Shown here piece by piece: positions 27,201 through 35,457 of a stretch of DNA of 64,000 nt. The notes below the pieces were generated by a model, which searched no databases, was not told where the DNA came from, and saw only the letters and a program-made list of their open reading frames with translations. The translations under genes and the position numbers were made by a program. Each line of letters begins with the position of its first letter. Position 1 is the first letter of the stretch. Origin of the DNA: an uncultured Spirochaetales bacterium (GTDB lineage: Bacteria > Spirochaetota > Spirochaetia > Sphaerochaetales > Sphaerochaetaceae); assembly GCA_949289305.1 (NCBI GenBank), contig CASENB010000014.1:62001-126000 (forward strand), given 5' to 3'.

Positions 27201-27524
27201 CCAGGCATGACAGGACAAGTAAAAGAGGAAGTAATTACTAGAAATATCGAACTTGGAGCAAAAGTCGAAAATGGTGTCTTCAAAATAGCTCCCGACATGT
27301 TGGAACTCTCGGAGTTCAAAGAAGATGGAAAGCTTAAATACACTCGTTTTAATACCCCTATTACTTACACTCTTACAGATGAAGATGAAATTGAAATTGC
27401 AGTAAATGGAATGGGTTTTATGAAAAAAAATGCTTTAGATAGGAACGAAAGTCTCGATCTATTTAACAGAAATGGAAAGATAAAAGAGATTTCTGTAAAA
27501 ATACCAAGATCAAAACTTTGTTAA
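24297..27524 (+). CDS. Very large cytoplasmic (alpha/alpha)6-type glycoside phosphorylase-like protein
   Basis: 1,075 residues, no signal peptide. An N-terminal beta-rich half has IWTFLWSRGGITAGREN and PYYTDDKI, like the N-domain of GH94-type phosphorylases. A helical catalytic half has GDPSRPWNRFNI, MNYEGNWRDIFQNWEAL, DGFNPYKINRDGFDWE, IGYWNDHQIIYLVRLLE and ERPEWNDANNALAGFG near 620. The EWND motif resembles the DWND acid segment of GH94. The size and context (GH16, GH30) suggest a GH149/GH161-type beta-1,3-glucan phosphorylase; a hydrolase of related fold is possible and I could not verify family. A GTG six nt upstream is an alternative start. Fourteen nt separate it from the GH30 gene. Confidence 0.65.
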   Translation: MNKNAKGKFIKKDNEIYYLIDDVYKMEDFFLTISSSSDIWTFLWSRGGITAGRENSDKALFPYYTDDKIQDMKYCTGALEIIKTDDIFWRPFDPAKKNKCSIAISRNLSKVVFEEKNETLGLSFELSWLNSEKYGLIKKTLIKTAKDISFTILDGARNIMPAGMGADFQNNNSTLLDAYKKTDLDESSGLVALALSSIITDRAEPNEALRANITYFTKEGRISLDPEAEENFYDDCLQYSNTSKGERGAAYLVSAIELKKDEEYKCYQVFDTSLSSSEFANLRETLLKTDKKMLEKMIEDDITLSSEKLNSLIRDADGFEDTADLMACVHHEANVLFNIMRGGTFISNNICTSDFMDFLFKRNKKIAKSISIDKEEISYSELKEIMGDDDQKKRLFYEYIPLTFSRRHGDPSRPWNRFNIKIKNDSGMPIMNYEGNWRDIFQNWEALSLSYPMYLDHMITRFLDTMTIDGFNPYKINRDGFDWEEPDLENPWAAIGYWNDHQIIYLVRLLELSKKYSFGGLTSDLSSRRYSTANVPYRIKSYKDLEKNPHSTIVFDKTLSEQLKKEVKDYGSDAKYVRTKEGSVELSTLCTKICEIIVSKAANLVPDGGIWMNTERPEWNDANNALAGFGLSVVTTASLRLLLNWFIDLLKNSSDRAILLSETVYNALFEISSNYKRYGLDFDDEKRLSFVRENGFSFENERMLLYDNGFAKDTEVEKDKIISMLSDILRTVDSTLKHNKRNDGLYHSYNVMEIKDDKLSVLEMKLQLEGQVALLSSGLVDGKEAIEIMSALKCSPLREKITGAYTLYPNKEIPLFWNKNCIKNVAASLISLKDKNGFPILEKDKSGTYHFRADIRNKECLDSVLGYENKAAEDLYEKTFKHRYFTGRSDSFFRYEGLGSIYWHMVSKLMLSIAELIEKETDECIKEKLIEGYREIRSSLGYKREAKDYGSFPFMPYSHTPKAKGAKQPGMTGQVKEEVITRNIELGAKVENGVFKIAPDMLELSEFKEDGKLKYTRFNTPITYTLTDEDEIEIAVNGMGFMKKNALDRNESLDLFNRNGKIKEISVKIPRSKLC

Positions 27525-27537
27525 CAGGAGAAGAAAA

Positions 27538-28926
27538 ATGGTAATTGATAAGATATACGAAACATCGAAAGAAAATGGAAACAGGATGGCATCTCTTAAA
27601 GAAAATGATAGAAGAGATTTTTCCAAGAGGATGCTTAGCGCAATCATAAATATTGATCCAGGAGCAAAGCAGCAGAGGATATATGGTTTCGGAGGGGCTC
27701 TGACAGAGAGCTCTGCCTATGTTCTTTCCCTTCTTGATAGTAAAAAGAGGGAAAGCATAATAAATGCATATTTTAAAGAAAATGGATACACAATCGGCAG
27801 AAGTCATTTAAACTCTTGCGACTTCTCTCTCGGAAACTGGACCGTTCTTAATGAGAATGGAATCTTTGATACAAAACGTTCAGATAAGTACATCCTGCCT
27901 CTCCTTCTTGATTCAAACAAAGCAACAGATAATAAGCTCAAGATCATGATATCACCCTGGTCTCCTCCTGCATTCATGAAAACCAATGGAGATATGAATC
28001 ATGGAGGAAAGTTGAAAAAAGAGTTTTACGAAGATTGGGCAAAGCTTTATTCTGCCTATTTCAAGCACTTAAAAGATAACGGACTAAATCTCTGGGCTTG
28101 CTCTGTTCAAAACGAAACAGAGGCCGTTCAAGTCTGGGACAGCTGTCTATATAGCGCAGAAGAGGAAACTGAGTTCATCGACGGCTATTTATACCCAGAA
28201 CTCGAAAAAGCGGGATTTAAAGATATAAAAATTCTTGTATGGGATCACAACAGAGATGGCCTTTATAGAAGGCTTTCAGGATCGCTGAAGGCCTCCAAGG
28301 GACATATTTCCGGAGCCGCATACCACTGGTATTCAGGCCCTGATTACGAGAACGTCAAAAAATGCAGAGAAGAATATCCCAGCATGGATCTCATTTTTTC
28401 TGAAGGCTCAATAGAAGGCGGCCCTAGGAAGAACCAATATTTTCCAGCAGAACGTTATGGGCACAACATCATCAATGATTTAAACAGCGGATGCAATGCA
28501 TGGATAGACTGGAATATCGTACTTGATGATAAAGGAGGGCCAAACCATGTTGGGAACTATTGCGATGCCCCTGTCCTCGTCTCTGATAACGGCGATATCA
28601 CATATAATCCGTCATTCTATTACATCGGGCATTTTTCACGCTTTATAAAAGAGAAGGCCAGAGTTCTTAAAACAAGCATAGATTCATGGATGACCCCTCA
28701 AACTGTTGATGGAAGAATTGCAGACTACATGGAAGCAACCAGCGCAATAAACGAAGACGGATCGATAGTTCTTGTTGTAATGAACAGAACAGAAGCCGAT
28801 ATGCTTTTCACTATTAATTTGTCTGGTAAAAAAGAAAAAGCCATTGGGTATACGGCAACGATGAAGAAAGAAGATAAAGTTTACTGCTGTCCTCCTAGAT
28901 CGATGCAAACATATATTTTTAAGTAA
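27538..28926 (+). CDS. GH30 family glycoside hydrolase (cytoplasmic)
   Basis: 462 residues, complete GH30: QRIYGFGGALTESSAYVL, GRSHLNSCDFSLGNW, ISPWSPPAFMKTNG, the acid/base Asn-Glu in SVQNETEA (Glu193), AYHWYSG and the nucleophile in IFSEGS (Glu289), then a C-terminal beta domain. GH30 members include beta-glucosidases, glucosylceramidases and endo-beta-1,6-glucanases; beside a laminarinase, cleavage of beta-1,6 branches or terminal glucose is the likely role. No signal peptide, so it acts on imported oligosaccharides. AGGAG precedes the ATG. It is co-transcribed with the phosphorylase-like gene and ends at a terminator. Confidence 0.92.
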   Translation: MVIDKIYETSKENGNRMASLKENDRRDFSKRMLSAIINIDPGAKQQRIYGFGGALTESSAYVLSLLDSKKRESIINAYFKENGYTIGRSHLNSCDFSLGNWTVLNENGIFDTKRSDKYILPLLLDSNKATDNKLKIMISPWSPPAFMKTNGDMNHGGKLKKEFYEDWAKLYSAYFKHLKDNGLNLWACSVQNETEAVQVWDSCLYSAEEETEFIDGYLYPELEKAGFKDIKILVWDHNRDGLYRRLSGSLKASKGHISGAAYHWYSGPDYENVKKCREEYPSMDLIFSEGSIEGGPRKNQYFPAERYGHNIINDLNSGCNAWIDWNIVLDDKGGPNHVGNYCDAPVLVSDNGDITYNPSFYYIGHFSRFIKEKARVLKTSIDSWMTPQTVDGRIADYMEATSAINEDGSIVLVVMNRTEADMLFTINLSGKKEKAIGYTATMKKEDKVYCCPPRSMQTYIFK

Positions 28927-28934
28927 ATGATAAA

Positions 28935-28977
28935 AGGCTGTATAGAGCGTGTTTTAACGCTTAAAACAGCCTCTTTC
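28935..28977. terminator. Bidirectional terminator between convergent genes
   Basis: AGGCTGT (28935-28941) pairs with ACAGCCT (28966-28972), with an inner AGCGT/ACGCT stem. CTCTTTC follows on the plus strand and TTTTATC on the minus strand. It separates GH30 from the acetyltransferase gene and marks the end of the glucan locus. Confidence 0.75.
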
Positions 28978-29500
28978 AATTAATGCTTCTTCCGACAAAA
29001 AGATAATGAAGCATATCTTTCTGATAGTAATCTGTTAGAAATTCATCCTCTTTTGTCAGTCCTATCGCCTCTGCAACTTTAATAGATTTTACATTATCAG
29101 CTTTTATTATGGCGCATACTTCATCCGCCTTTAGAACGTTGAATGCATATCTTTTACACTCTTCTGCCGCTTCTCTTGCGTAACCTCGGCCCCAGAATTT
29201 CTCTTTCAACATATACCCTATTTCTAACACATCAGATCCCTTGTAGTTTTGAATTGTCAGCCCTGCCTGTCCTATGAAAGCAGAACTTTCCTTATCTATT
29301 AATGCAAAAAGGCCAAAACCATATTTTTCGTATCTTTTTATGTTTCTCTCTATCCAGTCTATGCAGTCCTGATCTGAAAACTCATGCAAATATGCATAAA
29401 CGCACTTTGGATTTTGAAGCATCTCCTTTATATCGTTTAAATCAGATAGCGTTAACTTCCTGAAATAAAGACGCCTGCTTTCCATTATTATGTCAGGCAC
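28976..29500 (-). CDS. GNAT acetyltransferase, RimJ/RimL-like
   Basis: 174 residues, acetyltransferase GNAT_3 type: RLYFRKLTLSDLNDIKEML at the start, GFGLFALIDKES and AFIGQAGL strands, EIGYMLKEKFWGRGYAREAA (acetyl-CoA pyrophosphate loop) and NVKSIKVAEAIGL. The substrate is unknown. A GTG start at 29500 has GGAG seven nt upstream; an ATG at 29485 lacks a ribosome-binding site. It overlaps the end of the MATE gene by 8 nt, so it is co-transcribed with it. Confidence 0.88.
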   Translation of the reverse strand: MPDIIMESRRLYFRKLTLSDLNDIKEMLQNPKCVYAYLHEFSDQDCIDWIERNIKRYEKYGFGLFALIDKESSAFIGQAGLTIQNYKGSDVLEIGYMLKEKFWGRGYAREAAEECKRYAFNVLKADEVCAIIKADNVKSIKVAEAIGLTKEDEFLTDYYQKDMLHYLFVGRSIN

Positions 29501-30833
29501 AAAGCATCTCCTTTTTTGATTTCCTATAGTCTGAAAAGCAGAGGCTGAAATATATGAGCCATCCTATTGGAACCACATAATAAACGACTTCTGCACCAAA
29601 TATAGGGGCGAAAACAAATGAAGAGACAACCCTAAATAGCAGGTTAAGCATGCTAGAGACGGTAAATACCTTCATTCTTCCAAGCCCCCTTAATAAGCCT
29701 CCTGTACACATTGCAAATCCTAAGATGAAATAAAAGAAAGATAAGAATCTTAAATATCCTTCACCTATGTGGTAAGCCTCAAAAGAACCTTCAGATCCCA
29801 AGAATAAGGAGATTATCTCATGGGAAAAAGCATTCAAAACAAAAAGGAATATAAGAGAAAATGCTATTACTATTAAAAGTGCAGATCTGTACCCCTTTGC
29901 TATTCTGTCATTCTTCTTTGCCCCTAAGTTCTGTGCGCTATAAGAACTCATTGAATTCATCATTGCACCATATGGAACTGTAACAATATTGTCTATCCTG
30001 ATTGCCGCAGAATATCCCGCAAGGGTTAAAGATCCGAAAGCATTTACGACGCTTTGAACGAGCATCATGCCAATTGTTATCGTGGACTGCTGCAAAATAG
30101 AAGGAAGCGCGATTCTAGAACTCTCCTTCAATAATGAAGAAGAAAAATATTCTGCTTTATCTGTTTTTATATTCTTTAACTTGAAAAGCAATATGCAAAA
30201 AGAAATGATTGCAGAAAGCGCTTGGGAAAATAGTGTTGCAAGGGCAGCCCCTCTTATTCCCATGTTCCAAATAACTACTGATACAAGATCTAGGACTATA
30301 TTCAAGATAGATGAAAATATTAAAAGGACTAAAGGAATGCGGGATGCTCCCATCGAATTGAAAACTGATGAGAGTATGTTATACATGAAAAGAAACGGAA
30401 GTCCTAAGAAATAGATTTGAAGGTATAATTCGGCATCTTTCATGATATTTAATGGTGTATTAAGGGCAAGCAGGATATCTTCTGAAAAGAAATAACCGAA
30501 TATGGAAAGGAGTACGGATAGAAAAAGAAACGATATCAAATTGGTCCATATACTCTCTTTCATTACATTGTAATCTCTTGATCCAAAGGCCTTGCTTGTT
30601 AAAACGGACGCACCTACCCCGCCTCCAACTGCAATTGATATAAAAACAGATGTAAGGGCGTAAGAAGCACCAATAGCGGCAAGGGCGTTTTCCCCTACGA
30701 AACGTCCTACGATCACAGAATCCGCCATAGTATAAAATTGCTGGAAAAGATTTCCTGCCATCATAGGAAGAGAGAATATTATAAGAGCCTTAAGGGGGCT
30801 GTATGTTATTAGATACTCATTCTTATCACTCAT
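29493..30833 (-). CDS. MATE family efflux transporter
   Basis: 446 residues with about twelve membrane helices. The two homologous halves carry MATE signatures: FSLPMMAGNLFQQFYTMADSVIVGRFVG at the N-terminus and LPSILQQSTITIGMMLVQSVVNAFG at the second half, with GLGRMK near 370. It is a Na+- or H+-coupled multidrug exporter. It lies divergent from a TetR regulator across 68 bp that include a TAAAACA/TGTTTTA inverted repeat (30853-30859 and 30886-30892), a possible operator. Confidence 0.92.
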   Translation of the reverse strand: MSDKNEYLITYSPLKALIIFSLPMMAGNLFQQFYTMADSVIVGRFVGENALAAIGASYALTSVFISIAVGGGVGASVLTSKAFGSRDYNVMKESIWTNLISFLFLSVLLSIFGYFFSEDILLALNTPLNIMKDAELYLQIYFLGLPFLFMYNILSSVFNSMGASRIPLVLLIFSSILNIVLDLVSVVIWNMGIRGAALATLFSQALSAIISFCILLFKLKNIKTDKAEYFSSSLLKESSRIALPSILQQSTITIGMMLVQSVVNAFGSLTLAGYSAAIRIDNIVTVPYGAMMNSMSSYSAQNLGAKKNDRIAKGYRSALLIVIAFSLIFLFVLNAFSHEIISLFLGSEGSFEAYHIGEGYLRFLSFFYFILGFAMCTGGLLRGLGRMKVFTVSSMLNLLFRVVSSFVFAPIFGAEVVYYVVPIGWLIYFSLCFSDYRKSKKEMLCA

Positions 30834-30901
30834 AGTTCATCTCACAAGATATTAAAACAAATTCTATTTTTATTTCCACCTTTTATGTTTTAGTTTAAAA
30901 T

Positions 30902-31426
30902 ATGTCCATGAATTTCGACATGAAAGAACAGATCGTTGAGGCATCTAAAAGGCTTTTAATGGAAAAAAACGTGAAAAAGCTTACTGTCACAGATATCTGT
31001 CAGGAATGCAACATTACACGACAGGCCTTTTACTACCATTTTGAAAGCATCGTTGATATGCTTAAATGGGCGATAAGGAAAGAAGGAACTGAAATTTATA
31101 AGAATGCCTTGGCTGAAGGAAGCTTTGAAAAGAGCCTAAAATATCTTATTTTGGTCTATATCAACATACAAGAAGACTTAAAAAAAGGGCTTGAATCAAA
31201 CTATGGAGAAGAGATCCGCAAAATTCTGAAGGATGGAATAATAAACATATTCCGATCCGCCGCAAAAGAGAATAATTTAGACAGCCATTTAGACAAAGAC
31301 GAATTTGAATTTAAAATACTTTACCATAGTTATGCAATCGGCGGTATTCTGCAGCATTGGAACGATGACTACAGCAAGAATATCGACGAAGTAGTGAAAT
31401 ATATCAAGGACATCATGACAAAATGA
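30902..31426 (+). CDS. TetR family transcriptional regulator
   Basis: 174 residues. The N-terminal helix-turn-helix is clear: QIVEASKRLLMEKNVKKLTV, then TDICQECNITRQAFYYHF. The ligand-binding part is short and divergent. It probably represses the divergently transcribed MATE gene. No ribosome-binding site precedes any of the ATG codons at 30902, 30908 or 30920. A TAAAAT hexamer (30896-30901) ends six nt before the ATG at 30908, which would fit a leaderless transcript starting there. Confidence 0.88.
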   Translation: MSMNFDMKEQIVEASKRLLMEKNVKKLTVTDICQECNITRQAFYYHFESIVDMLKWAIRKEGTEIYKNALAEGSFEKSLKYLILVYINIQEDLKKGLESNYGEEIRKILKDGIINIFRSAAKENNLDSHLDKDEFEFKILYHSYAIGGILQHWNDDYSKNIDEVVKYIKDIMTK

Positions 31427-31444
31427 TTGTCACTTTCTCATCTT

Positions 31445-31461
31445 TGTAAAGTTTCTTTACA
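31445..31461. other. Short inverted repeat upstream of the ftsH operon
   Basis: TGTAAAG-TTT-CTTTACA, 7-bp arms with a 3-nt spacer, no T tract. It lies 19 nt after the TetR gene and 69 nt before the next start. A weak TetR terminator or an operator for the ftsH operon are both possible. Confidence 0.35.
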
Positions 31462-31529
31462 CATTCAAAAAACTGTAAATTGCTTTGTTTTTTTTCTCTT
31501 ATTAGATTCCTTTCTGTTGGAGAAGAAAA

Positions 31530-31928
31530 ATGAGAAACGAAAGCTTGTCGGCTAAAGTAAGAGAACTTGGAACCGAGATAAAAGACATCGAAAAGATGGT
31601 TAAAACTGCAGAATACTCAGACATAAGCGAACTGACAGACGAAATCGCAAAAGTAGAAAAACAATGCAAGGAGAAGGACGTAGAGATGAGGATGAAGATG
31701 AAACTCTCAAAAACAAACGTCGCTCCCCTCTCATCCTACTACAAAAAAGAAAAAGAGAATTTCAATACGTTAAGCAACGACATTAATAATACAATGAAAG
31801 AGAAGCACGACGATCCTGAGTATCTGCTTCTTCTTTCAGAATACGCTCTGGACTATGCGATGCAGGTCGCATCTGAAGCAATTCTCTTTTCACTCAAAGC
31901 AATAAAAAAAGATAAAGAAAGGATATAA
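31530..31928 (+). CDS. Small coiled-coil protein encoded with ftsH
   Basis: 132 residues, charged and almost wholly helical. Heptad-like stretches run over about 5-55 and 70-95, and it has a Lys-rich C-terminus. No signal peptide or membrane helix. I do not recognise a family. GGAGAAG precedes the ATG and only 2 nt separate it from ftsH, so it is the first gene of an operon with ftsH and the HdeD-like gene. A role as FtsH adaptor or substrate is a guess from position only. Confidence 0.75.
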   Translation: MRNESLSAKVRELGTEIKDIEKMVKTAEYSDISELTDEIAKVEKQCKEKDVEMRMKMKLSKTNVAPLSSYYKKEKENFNTLSNDINNTMKEKHDDPEYLLLLSEYALDYAMQVASEAILFSLKAIKKDKERI

Positions 31929-31930
31929 AG

Positions 31931-33757
31931 ATGGAAGAAGTAAAACAACCTAAAAAACCACTGATCTACTATTACGTGATAGTACTTCTAGTAATAATGC
32001 TGTTCAACATGCTGATTGCTCCATTAATGAGCAATGCCCGAGTCTTAGACGTGGATTATTCTAAATTCCTAGATATGGCTAATGCAAAAGATATCGGGGC
32101 TGTAGAATTGGATGACAACCAGATAGTCTTTACCAACAAAGATAATACCGTGATATACAGGACAGGATCGATGTACGATCCAGATATTACCGAACGTCTT
32201 TACGCATCGGGTGCGGCATTTACAAAAGTTATTAACGAGCCTGCAAGCCCGCTTTTAACTTTTATCCTGTCATTCATACTGCCATTGGTAATATTTATTG
32301 CAATTGGACAGTATTTCTCTAAAAAGCTAATGAATCAGATGGGCGGCAAGAACTCAATGTCTTTTGGAATCGGCAAGAGCAATGCAAGGGTTTACGTACA
32401 GTCCACAGAAGGGATTCATTTTGCAGATGTTGCCGGAGAAGACGAGGCTAAAGAGAGTTTGAAAGAGGTCGTAGACTACCTTCATAATCCAAAAAAATAT
32501 ACGGATGTCGGCGCTCAAATGCCAAAAGGTCTTCTTCTTGTAGGCCCTCCGGGAACAGGTAAGACGATGCTTGCAAAAGCAGTGGCGGGAGAAGCAGGAG
32601 TTCCATTCTTCTCAATTTCGGGATCTGAATTCGTTGAGATGTTCGTCGGCATGGGCGCATCAAAGGTAAGGGATCTTTTCAAACAGGCGAAAGAGAAAGC
32701 CCCATGCATCGTCTTTATAGATGAAATCGATGCAATCGGAGGAAAGAGAAACACTTCAGGAACGGGATCTAACGACGAGAGGGAGCAGACGCTCAACCAG
32801 CTGCTAACCGAGATGGACGGCTTTGAAGGGAACTCAGGGGTTATCATTCTAGCTGCAACAAACCGTCCTGAATCTCTTGATCCAGCCCTTACCAGACCTG
32901 GAAGATTCGATAGAAGAATCCCCGTAGAACTTCCAGATCTAAAAGGAAGGGAGGAGATACTGAAAGTACATGCGAAGAAAATTAAGATGGAGAGCAATGT
33001 CGATCTGCATACAATTGCAAGAATGGCAGCAGGCGCAAGCGGCGCGGAACTTGCTAACATAATAAATGAAGCTGCTCTAAGAGCTGTAAGAAACAACAGA
33101 ACCGTAGTAAGCCAAGCGGATCTTGAAGAGAGCATTGAAACCGTCATTGCAGGAGAACAGAAGAAAAATGCAGTACTCTCAGAAAAAGAGAAATGGGTAG
33201 TATCATATCATGAGATAGGGCACGCACTCGTTGCAGCTCTTCAGAGCAAGAGCGCACCAGTACAGAAAATTACGATAATTCCAAGAACAAGCGGAGCTCT
33301 AGGCTATACGATGCAGGTTGAAACTGGCGATAAATATCTGCTTACAAAAGAAGAGATAGAAAACAAGATTGCAACCTATACAGGAGGAAGAGCTGCTGAA
33401 GAGGTCGTATTTAAAGAGATCACGACAGGAGCAAGCAACGATATCGAACAGGCGACAAAACTCGCAAGGGCGATGATAAGCAGATATGGAATGAGCAATG
33501 AATTCGGAATGGTTGCATTAGAGAGCGTCAATAACCAGTATCTTGGAGGAGATACTTCTCTAGCCTGCTCTGCCGAGACTCAGAAAGAGATAGACGCACA
33601 GGTTATAGAACTCATTAGAAAACAGCATGACAAGGCTGTATCCATGCTAGAACAGAACAGAGAAAAGCTTGATGAGCTTGCCAAGTACATTTATGAAAAA
33701 GAGACGATCACAGGTGAAGAGTTCATGAATATTCTGAACTCGGGAGAAGCAAGATGA
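31931..33757 (+). CDS. ftsH: ATP-dependent zinc metalloprotease FtsH
   Basis: 608 residues. Two N-terminal membrane helices (about 11-32 and 108-128) flank the periplasmic FtsH_ext domain. The AAA domain follows: [11 protein letters not shown], Walker A GPPGTGKT near 206, Walker [14 protein letters not shown], and the second region of homology with RPGRFDRRI. The M41 protease has HEIGH at 427-431; the usual form is HEAGH, and the zinc histidines and Glu are kept. It degrades misassembled membrane proteins and short-lived regulators. It overlaps the HdeD-like gene by 4 nt. Confidence 0.97.
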   Translation: MEEVKQPKKPLIYYYVIVLLVIMLFNMLIAPLMSNARVLDVDYSKFLDMANAKDIGAVELDDNQIVFTNKDNTVIYRTGSMYDPDITERLYASGAAFTKVINEPASPLLTFILSFILPLVIFIAIGQYFSKKLMNQMGGKNSMSFGIGKSNARVYVQSTEGIHFADVAGEDEAKESLKEVVDYLHNPKKYTDVGAQMPKGLLLVGPPGTGKTMLAKAVAGEAGVPFFSISGSEFVEMFVGMGASKVRDLFKQAKEKAPCIVFIDEIDAIGGKRNTSGTGSNDEREQTLNQLLTEMDGFEGNSGVIILAATNRPESLDPALTRPGRFDRRIPVELPDLKGREEILKVHAKKIKMESNVDLHTIARMAAGASGAELANIINEAALRAVRNNRTVVSQADLEESIETVIAGEQKKNAVLSEKEKWVVSYHEIGHALVAALQSKSAPVQKITIIPRTSGALGYTMQVETGDKYLLTKEEIENKIATYTGGRAAEEVVFKEITTGASNDIEQATKLARAMISRYGMSNEFGMVALESVNNQYLGGDTSLACSAETQKEIDAQVIELIRKQHDKAVSMLEQNREKLDELAKYIYEKETITGEEFMNILNSGEAR

Positions 33758-34296
33758 AAAGAAAGTCAGGTTTTGGAATATTTGAACTTGTGATAGGAAT
33801 ACTTCTTATCATAATGGGAGTTTTCACTTTTATTCGCCCAGCAATCGCTCTTAACACGTTAATGTCGCTTTTCGGCGTTTTAGCGATTATCCAAGGCATT
33901 GCAGACATCGTGATGTTCGTAAAGATAGAACGATATTCAGGATTTGGCCCTACTATATCGCTTATTGCGGGAATTCTAAGCGTAATGGCAGGAGTCATGT
34001 TATTCTTATATCCGAGGGCAGGAATAGTTGCTATTTCGATCGTATTTCCAATATGGTTCATCGCACACTCAATATCGCAGCTTGCACACATTGACGAATT
34101 GAAAATAATAGCAGGAAGAGCGACATACTATATTACCCTTATTTTGAGCATTCTTGGTCTTATACTTGGCATACTCATGATATTCCGTCCGCTCATTTCC
34201 ATGATATCGGCAAGCTACCTAATAGGAATATATATGATCTTAATCGGAATTAACGCTGTTGTAATTGCAATCAGCAACTTTGGAAAGCGTTATTAA
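33754..34296 (+). CDS. HdeD/DUF308 family membrane protein
   Basis: 180 residues, six hydrophobic helices arranged as DUF308 repeats (ELVIGILLIIMGVFTFIRP; LIAGILSVMAGVMLFLYPR; ILSILGLILGILMIFRPL). The P-x-x-A/G turn after each pair is typical. HdeD-like proteins are linked to acid and envelope stress, though the mechanism is unknown. It is translationally coupled to ftsH by an ATGA overlap, which suggests joint membrane quality control. Confidence 0.85.
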   Translation: MKRKSGFGIFELVIGILLIIMGVFTFIRPAIALNTLMSLFGVLAIIQGIADIVMFVKIERYSGFGPTISLIAGILSVMAGVMLFLYPRAGIVAISIVFPIWFIAHSISQLAHIDELKIIAGRATYYITLILSILGLILGILMIFRPLISMISASYLIGIYMILIGINAVVIAISNFGKRY

Positions 34297-34301
34297 TATT
34301 T

Positions 34302-34333
34302 AATGGGTGTGCTGAGGCACATCCATTTTTTAT
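34302..34333 (+). terminator. Terminator of the ftsH operon
   Basis: Positions 34302-34312 pair with 34317-34327 (11 bp, one G-U on the plus strand), loop TGAG, followed by TTTTTATAT. On the minus strand the downstream tract is weaker. Confidence 0.85.
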
Positions 34334-34881
34334 ATCTCTTCAATAAAGTGCCTCTCATATTTTTCCCAGTATTCCATATATGTGGATTCACCGGCTTTAA
34401 AATTCTTCTGATAGAGTCTGAACGATACGTCAAATCCTTTACACCAAGGCTCAACATACGTGTACTTATAAACAAGACCCGCCTTTTGCATCACTCTCCC
34501 TGATCGGGGATTATTCACATCATGAGTCGCTGTTATAAATGAAAGCCTGCCCTCCTCTTCTATCTCATTTAAAAGCAGAGAAAGCGCTTTTGAAGCATGC
34601 CCATGTCCCCAGTGTTCCCTTTTAATCGAATAGCCAATGTCATTACTTGCAGAGGAGGAGAGATTAATCTGCCCTATGACAGCCCTATCAAGGACTATGG
34701 CATAATACTTTCCTCCGTTTTCAATGTTCCTCTGAATGACATTCTCATAAAAGGAGGTGGCATCTCTGATAGTTTTAAAAGGCTGAATAGGCATAAAACG
34801 CACAGTCTCATTATCACTTAACATTTCATATAAGCTGTTAATATCATCTGTCGTAAAAGGTCTAAGGATTATATCTCTCAT
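34330..34881 (-). CDS. GNAT acetyltransferase
   Basis: 183 residues, GNAT_3-type: DIILRPFTTDDINSLYEML, YAIVLDRAVIGQINL, DIGYSIKREHWGHGHASKAL (acetyl-CoA loop) and NNPRSGRVMQKAGLVYKYTY. The C-terminal 30 residues (WEKYERHFIEE) extend past the core. The substrate is unknown. A single gene facing the ftsH terminator and divergent from thpR. Confidence 0.87.
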   Translation of the reverse strand: MRDIILRPFTTDDINSLYEMLSDNETVRFMPIQPFKTIRDATSFYENVIQRNIENGGKYYAIVLDRAVIGQINLSSSASNDIGYSIKREHWGHGHASKALSLLLNEIEEEGRLSFITATHDVNNPRSGRVMQKAGLVYKYTYVEPWCKGFDVSFRLYQKNFKAGESTYMEYWEKYERHFIEEI

Positions 34882-34926
34882 GCCTTAATTATCCGCAAAA
34901 ATATGATGCTGTGCTATAATAATGAA

Positions 34927-35457
34927 ATGAGATTATTTATAGCAATCGATTTTAGCAGGGGATGTAAATCTTATATCCAAAACATACAAAAAGACGTATA
35001 TGGCAAACTGGAAGAGAAAGGAACGATAGTGCCTCCTGAGAATTTTCATCTTACACTGGCCTTTTTAGGAGAGGTCGAACAAAAGAGACTCAACAATATA
35101 AAAAGCGCAATGAATAAGATCGAATCCAAGCCGTTTAGCATATATTTAAACGGAAAGATATCGTCGTTTAAAAGATCGAGAGAAAAAGAGAAAATCTACT
35201 TCCTTCAATGTGATAGATCTGAAGACCTTGAAAGCCTTGAGCGACATCTGACTCAAAATTTAAAAGACTGTGATTTCAAACTTGAAGACAGGGCTTTTAA
35301 GGCTCATATCACGCTATTTAGAAGGGCGTATGCAAAAGAGAATCTAGGCCCATATGACGGCTTTAAAGAAAAAGTAAACGAGATTGTCCTAATGCTCTCA
35401 GAGAGAAGGAATGGAAGTATGGTCTATACCCCGCTATACAAGAAGACCTTAGTATAG
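34927..35457 (+). CDS. thpR: RNA 2',3'-cyclic phosphodiesterase (2'-5' RNA ligase family)
   Basis: 176 residues from the ATG at 34927, which begins MRLFIAIDF as is usual for ThpR. Both 2H-phosphoesterase motifs are present: HLTLAFLG near 44 and HITLFRR near 125. It hydrolyses 2',3'-cyclic phosphates and joins tRNA halves in vitro. An earlier in-frame ATG at 34903 is less likely: TATAAT at 34915-34920 ends six nt before the chosen ATG, and no ribosome-binding site is seen, which suggests a leaderless mRNA. Its 3' end overlaps the convergent gene by 9 nt. Confidence 0.9.
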   Translation: MRLFIAIDFSRGCKSYIQNIQKDVYGKLEEKGTIVPPENFHLTLAFLGEVEQKRLNNIKSAMNKIESKPFSIYLNGKISSFKRSREKEKIYFLQCDRSEDLESLERHLTQNLKDCDFKLEDRAFKAHITLFRRAYAKENLGPYDGFKEKVNEIVLMLSERRNGSMVYTPLYKKTLV

